DNA of 8,652 nt from Opitutus sp. GAS368. GTDB lineage: Bacteria > Verrucomicrobiota > Verrucomicrobiia > Opitutales > Opitutaceae. Location: NCBI GenBank assembly GCA_945862035.1, contig CAMAXB010000121.1, forward strand, positions 1 to 8,652, in the 5' to 3' direction. The position numbers and the translations under genes were made by a program. Below the pieces are notes generated by a model that did no database searches, was not told the DNA's origin, and worked only from the letters and a program-made list of their open reading frames with translations. Below are positions 1 through 5,972 of the stretch, in pieces; position 1 is the first letter of the stretch, and each line of letters starts with the position of its first letter.

Positions 1-1232
1 CGCACAAAGACATCGCGCTCCGCAAGGTAGCGGCGGAACGACACACTCGCGGCAAACGGCTCTGGAAGCCGCTGCTGGGAAAGGCGGGTAAAGAATCGTG
101 CTTCCGCGGAGTAGGGCGCAGCCGACTCCGGCTGCGCACAGCCGTCCCAACGCTCATTGATCTCCCACCGCGCGTAGCCCGCGAAGGCGTGCTCGTCGCA
201 GCGCAGCGCAGCGCGAGCAGCCTCGCGCGCGCCGCTCTTTCCGAAAACACGCTCGAAGCCCTTGGCCAGCATGTCAGCGTGATGGTCGATTGCCGGGTTG
301 GTCCAGAGGCAGGCGGCGGCCGCGTCGACGACCGTCGTCAGCTCGATCGCCAGGCGATAGGCCTCCCACGAAGTGACGAGGAAACCCGCGGCGCCCGTGC
401 GCTGGCCGCGATTCCACCAGGAACGGATGTTGCCCAAACGGTCGGCGAAGAGGGGGAGGGGCTCGAAGCGAAACGCGCCATTCATCGGGCAGCCCCAATG
501 CTCGATCCCCTGCGCCGTAAGGGCGGGCGTGAGATCGTATTCGGAAAAGTTATACAGCTCCATCCGGGGCTTCCGTCCGAAGGGATGGTAGTACCAATCG
601 TAGGCGATGATCCCGCGGGGCAGCAGTGGTATCGCCGCGGGCAGGAGCGCCAGCAGATCGGCCCATAGGCCCATGCGGAGGCCATGTCGCGCGGCAATCG
701 AGTGCAGCCGACCGGCGTGAGCGGCGAAGTGCCCAGCGAGACCGATGCGGGCAATCTCCGCCTGGCTGAGGGGATGCCGGCCGAGGTGGAAGGACTCGTC
801 GAGGCCGACGTGGACTTTGCCTGCGGTGCAAAAAGGCGCCATGTCCCCGATCAGGCTGGCGGCGACCTCGAGCGTCCGGGGGTGCAGCGGGCAGATTTGG
901 CCGCGCTCCAGGGCGGAACCATCCGCCGCGCGGAGCTCGTTCAGATCCCGAAACCGGGGATCCTTGATCAGGTATTGGGTGTGCCCCAGCAGATTGACGA
1001 TCGGGACGACGCGGATGCCGGCGCGACTCGCGGCCGTGACCAGGCGCTCAAGGTCGCGGTAGGCGTAGGCATCCGCCCGGGCGAGGCCGGGTAGGCTGGG
1101 GTACTCCACCGCGTCCTCGAGGTGAAGGTACAGTTCGTTGTAACCCCAGTCGCCATAGCGCGGGAGCTGGGCCAGAAGCCAGTCGAGCCGCTCGACCTGG
1201 CGGGCGAGGTCCCATTGGAAGGCGCGGATCAT
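1..1232 (-). CDS. Glycoside hydrolase family 20 protein, hexosaminidase D-like (3' end cut by window)
   Basis: The frame is open for 410 codons from the ATG at 1232 to the left edge, so the C-terminus is missing. I translated it by hand. The key motif is H141-V-G-L-D145-E146, matching the H-x-G-x-D-E signature of family 20 beta-N-acetylhexosaminidases, where the Asp-Glu pair serves substrate-assisted catalysis. Other barrel-like segments are YLHLEDAVEYPS (35-46), GHTQ (83-86), LWADLL (189-194) and YDWYYHPFG (211-219). The glutamate-rich early strand and the short N-terminus without the usual GH20 N-terminal domain resemble the hexosaminidase D (HEXDC) branch. There is no signal peptide, so a cytoplasmic enzyme removing terminal N-acetylhexosamines is likely; the exact substrate is unknown. 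The start is secure: the in-frame TAA of the preceding transaldolase gene lies only 18 nt upstream and no other start codon lies between. It is the last visible gene of a four-gene run. Confidence 0.8.
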   Translation of the reverse strand, partial: MIRAFQWDLARQVERLDWLLAQLPRYGDWGYNELYLHLEDAVEYPSLPGLARADAYAYRDLERLVTAASRAGIRVVPIVNLLGHTQYLIKDPRFRDLNELRAADGSALERGQICPLHPRTLEVAASLIGDMAPFCTAGKVHVGLDESFHLGRHPLSQAEIARIGLAGHFAAHAGRLHSIAARHGLRMGLWADLLALLPAAIPLLPRGIIAYDWYYHPFGRKPRMELYNFSEYDLTPALTAQGIEHWGCPMNGAFRFEPLPLFADRLGNIRSWWNRGQRTGAAGFLVTSWEAYRLAIELTTVVDAAAACLWTNPAIDHHADMLAKGFERVFGKSGAREAARAALRCDEHAFAGYARWEINERWDGCAQPESAAPYSAEARFFTRLSQQRLPEPFAASVSFRRYLAERDVFV

Positions 1233-1250
1233 GGCCGGTTCCGTGGAGCC

Positions 1251-2195
1251 TTACTTTCGCTTGGCTGCGATGAGTTGCTCAAGCTTCCCAATGTCGGCGG
1301 AGAACAGGCGGATGCCCTCGGCTGTCTTCTCGGTGGCCATGGCGTCCTCGTTGAGGGCAAAGCGAAACGCCTTTTCGTCGAGCGAAATCCGCTTGAGGTT
1401 GACCGCGGAGGCCTTGGCGGGATCCAGCTTGCGGACAACCGGATCCGATGAGGCCTTCAGCTCGGCGAGCAGCGGAGGCGCGATGGTGAGGAGGTCACAG
1501 CCCGCCAACTCGAGGATCTCGCCTTTATTGCGGAAGCTCGCGCCCATCACTTCGGTGCGATAGCCGAACTTTTTATAGTAGGTGTAGATTTGCGTGACGG
1601 AGATCACGCCGGGGTCCGATGCACCCGGGAATTCCTTGCCGGTGCTCTTCTTGTGCCAGTCGAGGATTCGACCGACGAAGGGGGAGATGAGCTGGATGCC
1701 CGATTCTGCGCAGGCGACGGCCTGGGCGAACGAGAACAGGAGCGTGAGATTGCAGTGAATTCCCTCCTTTTCGAGAACCTCGGCGGCCTTGATGCCCTCC
1801 CAAGTGGATGCGATCTTGATGAGGATACGATCGCGACCGATCCCGGCCTTTTCGTAGAGCGCCACGATTTCGCGAGCCTTCGTGAGGGTCCCATCACGGT
1901 CGAACGACAACCGGGCGTCCACTTCGCTGGAGACGCGACCGGGGACGATCTTCAGGATCTCGAGCCCGAAGACGACCAACAGCCGATCGATCACCCGATC
2001 AAGCGGCGCCGCGGCGCCGGAGTCCTTGATCGCCTGATCGACGAGATGGGCGTAGGTGGGCAATGCCGCGGCCTTCAGGATCAGCGAAGGGTTGGTGGTC
2101 GCGTCCTGCGGCGCGAACTCCTTCAGGCCGACAAAATCGCCGGTGTCGGCGACAACCTTGGTGTACTGTTTCAGTTGGTCGAGCTGGGTGGACAT
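1251..2195 (-). CDS. tal: Transaldolase (TalB-type)
   Basis: Transaldolase moves a dihydroxyacetone unit between sedoheptulose-7-phosphate and glyceraldehyde-3-phosphate in the non-oxidative pentose phosphate pathway, in the cytoplasm. The 314-residue length fits the TalB subfamily (about 317). The Schiff-base lysine is K127 in RILIKIASTWEG, with the other active-site positions also visible: D17 (VADTGD), N35 (DATTNPSLIL), E91, T151 in NLTLLFSFAQA and S171 in SPFVGRILDW. No catalytic residue seems lost. The ATG lies 9 nt after the cca stop; the bases between are pyrimidine-rich (CCTTTCCCC) and no Shine-Dalgarno sequence is visible, so translation may be coupled to cca. The hexosaminidase-like gene follows 18 nt downstream in the same reading frame. 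Confidence 0.97.
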   Translation of the reverse strand: MSTQLDQLKQYTKVVADTGDFVGLKEFAPQDATTNPSLILKAAALPTYAHLVDQAIKDSGAAAPLDRVIDRLLVVFGLEILKIVPGRVSSEVDARLSFDRDGTLTKAREIVALYEKAGIGRDRILIKIASTWEGIKAAEVLEKEGIHCNLTLLFSFAQAVACAESGIQLISPFVGRILDWHKKSTGKEFPGASDPGVISVTQIYTYYKKFGYRTEVMGASFRNKGEILELAGCDLLTIAPPLLAELKASSDPVVRKLDPAKASAVNLKRISLDEKAFRFALNEDAMATEKTAEGIRLFSADIGKLEQLIAAKRK

Positions 2196-2204
2196 GGGGA
2201 AAGG

Positions 2205-3611
2205 TCAGGCTAGGTTGGGATAGCGGTGGCGCAAATGGTTTTGCAGCCAGGTCATGCCGCCGGCCTCGTCGGCAAAGTTGCCGTCAAGCTGGGCTTCAAA
2301 GGCCGCATCGAGGATGGGTTTGAACGAAGGTCCGGGCTTGATATCCCGTGCGACCAGGTGACGACCAAGAACGAGGGGGGTTGGGGCAGCGTGCTGCAGC
2401 GAGAGCTGCTTGGCCCGCGCTCGCAGCCGTTCAATGTAGGCGAGGGTGTCGGGGGAATGAAGTGGCGGGCGGCCCCGGGAATCTGCGACCATCACGGTGC
2501 AAAGGTCGTCGATCGTGGCTGGCGCGAGCTTGCGGGCGAGTCGCCTGACCTGCGTGTCGGTGTAGAGCCCGTTCCGGCTATGGTGGTGCGCCAGGTGATG
2601 CATCACCAATGGGCCGACGAGGGGAGAGAGGTCGAGGGGGGCGCCGAGGGACTCGAGGAAGCGCTGCGCCGGGGCAACACCGGCCGCTTCGTGGCCAAGG
2701 CTGGTCCAGCGCATGACGCCGCGCCGCTCCATCCGTCGGGTGGTCGGGGGCTTTCCAAAGTCATGGGCGAGGACGGCGAAGGAAAGCAGGCGGCGCTTGG
2801 CGGGCGGCGCCTCCGTCCAATCCGGCAGCTTCGTCAGCGCTTCGAGGCAATGCGCGGTGTGGTCGAACACGTCGCCCTCGGGGTGCCACTCGGGTTCCTG
2901 CGGGCAGCCGCGGAGCGCCGCGAGCTCGGGAAAGTGTTGCAGCCAGCCGCTTTGCTCCAGTATAGCGAGCCCTTGGGCGGGTCGCAGCCCCTTGGTCGCC
3001 CACTTGTCCCACTCATGCCACACCCGCTCGACGGGGAGTTCCTTAAATGTGGTCGCGATCGACTGGCAAAGCGCCGCCGTCTCGGGAGCGAGGGTCAGAT
3101 CGAACCGGGCTGCGAACTGGAATCCGCGCAGGACGCGCAAGGGATCGTCGACGAAGGAGGGACTGGCATGGCGCAGGATTCGGGCCTTCAAATCCTTTTC
3201 GCCTCCCAAGGGGTCGATCAAGGCCGTGGTGAATGGGTCGTAGGCGATGGCGTTGATCGTGAAGTCGCGTCGGGCCGCCGCGCCCAGGTCGTCGAGCGAA
3301 GGATCGGGCTCGACCGCAAAGCCCCGGTGGCCTGCTCCCGTCTTCGACTCCCGGCGCGGGAGGCTGAAGTCATACTCGTTCCCGCCGAGACGCAACTTGA
3401 TGACACCGAAGCTCCTCCCGACAACGTCAGTTGATCCAAACGGTGCGAGAACCTCGTGCAGGGTCGCGAAGTTCACGCCCCCGACCTCAACATCAAAGTC
3501 CGAAGATTGGATCCCGAGCAGCCAATCGCGAACACATCCGCCGACGAGGCGGGGTCGCCCCGCGCGGTGCAGTGCGCTTAGAACCGGACGCAGCTCGTCG
3601 GGTAGACGCAT
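2205..3611 (-). CDS. cca: CCA tRNA nucleotidyltransferase / poly(A) polymerase family, with HD domain
   Basis: This 468-residue protein is a class II nucleotidyltransferase that probably adds or repairs the 3' CCA of tRNAs. In order it shows the nucleotide-binding LVGGCVRDWLLG (22-33) with metal-binding D38-F-D40, the RRDFTINAIAY motif (114-124), DDPLRVLRGFQFAARF (155-170) and ERVWHE (195-200). An HD phosphohydrolase-type region follows, with H243, H251 and H283-D284 in LAHDFGKP. The HD domain may give 2',3'-cyclic phosphodiesterase or phosphatase activity, as in some bacterial CCA enzymes. Sequence alone does not separate a full CCA-adding enzyme from a CC-adding, A-adding or poly(A) polymerase relative. 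The ATG is one base after the stop of the DUF423 gene, and the next gene starts 9 nt after this stop, which implies one transcript. A GGGG run about 8 nt upstream of the ATG is the only purine-rich candidate for ribosome binding. Confidence 0.9.
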   Translation of the reverse strand: MRLPDELRPVLSALHRAGRPRLVGGCVRDWLLGIQSSDFDVEVGGVNFATLHEVLAPFGSTDVVGRSFGVIKLRLGGNEYDFSLPRRESKTGAGHRGFAVEPDPSLDDLGAAARRDFTINAIAYDPFTTALIDPLGGEKDLKARILRHASPSFVDDPLRVLRGFQFAARFDLTLAPETAALCQSIATTFKELPVERVWHEWDKWATKGLRPAQGLAILEQSGWLQHFPELAALRGCPQEPEWHPEGDVFDHTAHCLEALTKLPDWTEAPPAKRRLLSFAVLAHDFGKPPTTRRMERRGVMRWTSLGHEAAGVAPAQRFLESLGAPLDLSPLVGPLVMHHLAHHHSRNGLYTDTQVRRLARKLAPATIDDLCTVMVADSRGRPPLHSPDTLAYIERLRARAKQLSLQHAAPTPLVLGRHLVARDIKPGPSFKPILDAAFEAQLDGNFADEAGGMTWLQNHLRHRYPNLA

Positions 3612-3612
3612 G

Positions 3613-3978
3613 CTAGGTGCCCCGCGATGGGCTGAAGGCCGACTTGATGACTAACGACCAGCCGACCAGGAAGGCCACCCCGCCGAGGGGGGTAATCGGT
3701 CCCAGCCAAGAGGGACCGCCCAGCGCCATGGCCAAAAGCGAGCCGCTAAAGAGAACGACCCCACCGGTCCAAAACCAGGCGGCCTTGGTATTTGGATTCG
3801 GTGCGAGCGTAGTTGCGTAAATGGCTACGCAGTGAACGAGTAAATACAATACAGCGGTGTCCCACGCGGACGTCATTTGCCGCATGGCGAGCGTGTCCTT
3901 CAAGGCATGGGCCCCGAAGGCGCCGAGGCCAACCCCGGTGAAACCGAGCGATCCGGCCACTAATTTTAGTTTTTGCAC
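3613..3978 (-). CDS. DUF423 small integral membrane protein
   Basis: The 121-residue protein matches the DUF423 (YgdD-like) family, whose function is unknown. The N-terminal GLGAFGAHALKD (around residues 17-28) is the family hallmark, and PLGGVAFLVGW near the C-terminus is also typical. Hydrophobic stretches at about residues 7-25, 42-59, 68-86 and 94-111 suggest four membrane helices. The start is a GTG (codons for MQKLKL); an ATG two bases earlier is in another frame and stops after four codons. No Shine-Dalgarno sequence is visible. The gene is first in the minus-strand run, one base ahead of cca, so it would carry the promoter for cca, tal and the GH20 gene. Family assignment is firm; no role can be inferred from its neighbours. 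Confidence 0.9.
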   Translation of the reverse strand: MQKLKLVAGSLGFTGVGLGAFGAHALKDTLAMRQMTSAWDTAVLYLLVHCVAIYATTLAPNPNTKAAWFWTGGVVLFSGSLLAMALGGPSWLGPITPLGGVAFLVGWSLVIKSAFSPSRGT

Positions 3979-4008
3979 ATACTGAGGAGTTTGGTCCAGC
4001 GATTGCTA

Positions 4009-4032
4009 ATGGAACGATGGGAAGTTCCATCG
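4009..4032. promoter_or_regulatory. Overlapping inverted repeats in the divergent intergenic region
   Basis: ATGGAAC (4009-4015) pairs with GTTCCAT (4024-4030) across 8 nt, and CGATGG (4015-4020) pairs with CCATCG (4027-4032) across 6 nt. The two pairings share bases and cannot form together. They lie 31-54 bp upstream of the DUF423 start, so they could be a protein-binding site at the minus-strand promoter or a leader RNA hairpin. No consensus I know fits; function is inference. Confidence 0.35.
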
Positions 4033-4065
4033 GTCTTGGGCTCGCCAACGGTGAAGTCACGGAAG

Positions 4066-4079
4066 TGTAAGCGCTTACA
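4066..4079. promoter_or_regulatory. LacI/GalR-family operator-like palindrome
   Basis: TGTAAGCGCTTACA is a perfect 14-bp palindrome with the central CG step and TGTAA half-sites typical of LacI/GalR-family operators; it also fits the catabolite-responsive element consensus bound by CcpA in Firmicutes. It sits between the divergent DUF423-cca-tal-GH20 run (start 88 bp to the left) and the porin gene (start 75 bp to the right), so a sugar-responsive repressor could act on either or both. Neither the regulator nor any proof of binding lies in this window. Confidence 0.6.
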
Positions 4080-4102
4080 TTTTACAATTTCGGGATTTTG
4101 AT
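4074..4102 (+). promoter_or_regulatory. Possible sigma-70-type promoter of the porin gene
   Basis: CTTACA (4074-4079) and TTTGAT (4097-4102) are separated by 17 bp and each matches four of six consensus bases. Transcription would start about 45 nt before the ATG at 4155. The -35 hexamer would overlap the right half of the palindrome, a layout suited to repression. Both hexamers are weak, so this is only a candidate. Confidence 0.25.
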
Positions 4103-4154
4103 TTGAGGCGCCGTAGTCTGACGGCAACTTATTAAACTACAGAAAAACAACACT

Positions 4155-4859
4155 ATGAAAAATACTGCAATCATCCTGGCCGCTCTGGCGGCCGGAGCGT
4201 CGCTTCAGGCTGAGGAGCCAGCCTCGTCCTACTCCATCACGGTCGATTTCTCTTACGCCAGCGAATATGTGTTTCGCGGCACTAAGTTCGCGGATGAATC
4301 GTTCCAGCCGTCCCTCGAGATCGCGAAGGACAACTGGTATGCTGGTGTCTGGGCGAGCCAACCGATCGCGAAAAGCGATGACCCCGAGATCGAGTTCTCC
4401 GACGAGATCGACTTTTACGTCGGCATGGGACTCCCCCTGAACGACACGTGGAAGGTCGATACCGGCGCGATGCTGTACTACTACCCGGAGATTGACGAAT
4501 CCTCGGGTCTGGATACCACAACGTTTGAAGGCTACGTAGGCATCACGGGCACGGTCTCGGTCTTCACCCCAAGCTTCTACACCTACTACGACTTCACGCT
4601 TGAGACGTGGGCGTTCCAGGGTGCGGTTGGTTACAGCATCCCGTTGGCTGACGAGCTTTCCCTCGATCTCACCGCCACGTTGGGCCTGGTTACTCCAGAT
4701 CTGGGCGACAGTTATGCCTACTACGGGGTCGGTGCGGTCCTCCCGTACAAGCTGACGGACAATGCTACGGCCTCCCTGGGCCTCCAGTACGCCACAAACG
4801 GGGCGACCGGCTCCGAAGACCACTTCTTCTTCACGGCCGGTATCACGATGGGCCTGTAA
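4155..4859 (+). CDS. TorF-family putative outer-membrane porin (Gcw_chp-type beta-barrel)
   Basis: The 234-residue protein starts with a clear signal peptide (MKN, hydrophobic core at 5-14, probable cleavage after SLQA at residue 19). The mature part is rich in alternating aromatic and polar residues, as in beta-barrels. YASEYVFRGT (34-43) and WYAGVWAS (61-68) match the conserved N-terminal pattern of the TorF putative porin family (TIGR02001, Pfam Gcw_chp), so it probably sits in the outer membrane. Its cargo is unknown. It ends in ITMGL rather than the terminal Phe common in beta-barrels recognised by the BAM complex. The gene is monocistronic: a palindromic operator-like site lies upstream and a strong terminator follows 29 nt after the stop. 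The leader before the ATG is A-rich with no Shine-Dalgarno sequence. Confidence 0.8.
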   Translation: MKNTAIILAALAAGASLQAEEPASSYSITVDFSYASEYVFRGTKFADESFQPSLEIAKDNWYAGVWASQPIAKSDDPEIEFSDEIDFYVGMGLPLNDTWKVDTGAMLYYYPEIDESSGLDTTTFEGYVGITGTVSVFTPSFYTYYDFTLETWAFQGAVGYSIPLADELSLDLTATLGLVTPDLGDSYAYYGVGAVLPYKLTDNATASLGLQYATNGATGSEDHFFFTAGITMGL

Positions 4860-4888
4860 GGTCGTTCGCGCAGCCCCCGCATCAATCC

Positions 4889-4923
4889 AAACCCGTCCCC
4901 GCAACCCCGGGGGCGGGTTTTTT
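4889..4923 (+). terminator. Rho-independent terminator after the porin gene
   Basis: AAACCCGTCCCC (4889-4900) pairs with 4909-4920 to give a 12-bp stem with one G-U pair and an 8-nt loop. Six T residues (4918-4923) overlap and follow the descending arm. This separates the porin gene from the ribosomal protein operon. Confidence 0.88.
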
Positions 4924-4944
4924 ATTCGGCTCCCAAAATGTAGG

Positions 4945-4972
4945 TTGACAGCCCCGCTGCGAGGCCTAGTTC
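4945..4972 (+). promoter_or_regulatory. Candidate promoter of rplM-rpsI
   Basis: A perfect TTGACA -35 hexamer lies at 4945-4950. The best -10 candidate, TAGTTC at 4967-4972 (16-bp spacer), is poor. A start near 4979 would leave a leader of only about 10 nt before the rplM ATG. Its position between a terminator and a ribosomal operon supports the call; the weak -10 lowers confidence. Confidence 0.45.
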
Positions 4973-4987
4973 TAACCCTCTTTTCTC

Positions 4988-5416
4988 ATGAAAACGTTCC
5001 TCGCCAAAAAGGAGACCGTCCAACCCAAGTGGCATCTAATCGATGCTGAGGGACAGGTCCTTGGCCGCCTCGCGGTTAAAGCAGCCAACCTCATCCGCGG
5101 CCGCCACAAGGCTTCGTACACGCCGAGCGTCGATACCGGCGACTACGTGGTCGTTATCAACGCCGAGAAGGTCGTCCTGACCGGTAAGAAGGAAGAGCAG
5201 AACAAGTACATGTTTTTCTCCGGTTACGTCGGTGGCGAGAGCTACCGCAAGCTGAGCGAGCAGCGCGTTCGCAATCCCCAGTTCATCATCAAGCACGCCG
5301 TCAAGGGCATGCTGCCGAAGAACCGGATTGCCGCCGACATGCTGACCAAGCTCCGCGTCTTCGCCGGTCCCACTCATACGCACGAGGCTCAGGCCCCGGT
5401 CAAAACCTCCGTCTGA
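4988..5416 (+). CDS. rplM: 50S ribosomal protein L13
   Basis: L13 is an early-assembling protein of the large ribosomal subunit that binds 23S rRNA. The 142 residues equal the usual bacterial length. Conserved segments include WHLIDAEGQVLGRLA (about 15-29), the D-T-G-D-Y-V-V-V-I-N stretch (about 50-59), AVKGMLPKNR (around 104-113) and the C-terminal H-x-H-x-A-Q-A-P. The operon partner rpsI starts 5 nt after the stop, the standard pairing in bacteria. The bases before the ATG are pyrimidine-rich (CCCTCTTTTCTC) and hold no Shine-Dalgarno sequence, which is unusual for a highly expressed ribosomal gene and matches the other starts here. Confidence 0.98.
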   Translation: MKTFLAKKETVQPKWHLIDAEGQVLGRLAVKAANLIRGRHKASYTPSVDTGDYVVVINAEKVVLTGKKEEQNKYMFFSGYVGGESYRKLSEQRVRNPQFIIKHAVKGMLPKNRIAADMLTKLRVFAGPTHTHEAQAPVKTSV

Positions 5417-5421
5417 TTTCC

Positions 5422-5823
5422 ATGAGCGCTGATACCGCCACTCTTTTCCTTGGCACCGGCCGCCGCAAGACCTCCACCGCCCGCGTCCGCATCACGGAAG
5501 GCACCGGCAAGCTCACGGCCAATGGTCGCGAGTTCGAGGACTACTTCTCCCACGAGAATTTCGCCAAGCAGGCCTACGCCCCTCTCGTCACGGTTGAGCT
5601 TCGCGAGAAGATCGACGTGGTGGCCAACGTGTCCGGCGGCGGTGTTGCCGGCCAGGCCGGGGCAGTCGCCCACGGCATTGCCCGTGCGCTGCAGAAGATG
5701 AATCCGGAGCTCCGGGCCGCCCTCAAGAAGGCCGGTCACATGAAGCGCGATCCCCGCGCCAAGGAGCGTAAGAAGCCCGGCCAGCCCGGTGCCCGCAAGC
5801 GCTTCCAGTTCTCGAAGCGCTAA
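5422..5823 (+). CDS. rpsI: 30S ribosomal protein S9
   Basis: S9 belongs to the head of the small ribosomal subunit; its C-terminal tail reaches towards the P-site tRNA. The 133 residues fit the family (about 130). GTGRRKTSTARVRI (around 10-23), VSGGGVAGQAGAVAHGIARAL (around 68-88) and RDPRAKERKKPG are typical, and the protein ends in the universal SKR tail. It is translated from the rplM transcript, 5 nt downstream of that stop, with no visible Shine-Dalgarno sequence (GATTTCC before the ATG). A strong terminator lies just after it, so argC is not simply a third gene of this operon. Confidence 0.98.
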   Translation: MSADTATLFLGTGRRKTSTARVRITEGTGKLTANGREFEDYFSHENFAKQAYAPLVTVELREKIDVVANVSGGGVAGQAGAVAHGIARALQKMNPELRAALKKAGHMKRDPRAKERKKPGQPGARKRFQFSKR

Positions 5824-5844
5824 TTCGGACGCCCTGCGTTTTTC

Positions 5845-5883
5845 AAAGGCCGCCTTCCCAAATCGGGGGCGGCCTTTTGTTTT
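5845..5883 (+). terminator. Rho-independent terminator after rpsI
   Basis: AAAGGCCGCC (5845-5854) pairs perfectly with GGCGGCCTTT (5868-5877); two G-U pairs and a C-G pair extend the stem to 13 bp, leaving a 7-nt loop. TTTTGTTTT follows at 5875-5883. It sits 22 nt after the rpsI stop and separates the ribosomal operon from argC. Confidence 0.9.
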
Positions 5884-5972
5884 GCGGACAGCGAACCTTC
5901 GGTTTCGTCATCCCGCCTCGGCTTCCGTCCATTCTTGGAATTACCCGTGAATCTGTTTCCACTCCTGAGATC

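Noticed and set aside
189..1094. Several plus-strand open frames opposite the GH20 gene
   Set aside because: They are mutually overlapping, lack family features, and lie antisense to one continuous 410-codon frame with a family-20 active-site motif.
2226..3434. A 402-codon open frame on the plus strand opposite cca
   Set aside because: It lies wholly antisense to a clear CCA nucleotidyltransferase and its translation shows no recognisable domain; long shadow frames are expected in GC-rich DNA.
3966..3980. ATG at 3980 as the start of the DUF423 gene
   Set aside because: It is in another frame and stops after four codons; the GTG at 3978 gives the proper family N-terminus.
4137..4904. A 255-codon open frame on the minus strand opposite the porin gene
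   Set aside because: The plus-strand frame has a signal peptide and TorF-family motifs, and its terminator lies correctly behind it; the opposite frame begins inside that terminator.
5877..5972. N-terminal extension of argC from a TTG at 5877
   Set aside because: It begins in the T-tract of the rpsI terminator and adds 32 residues before the canonical MKVGIVGASGYSG start.
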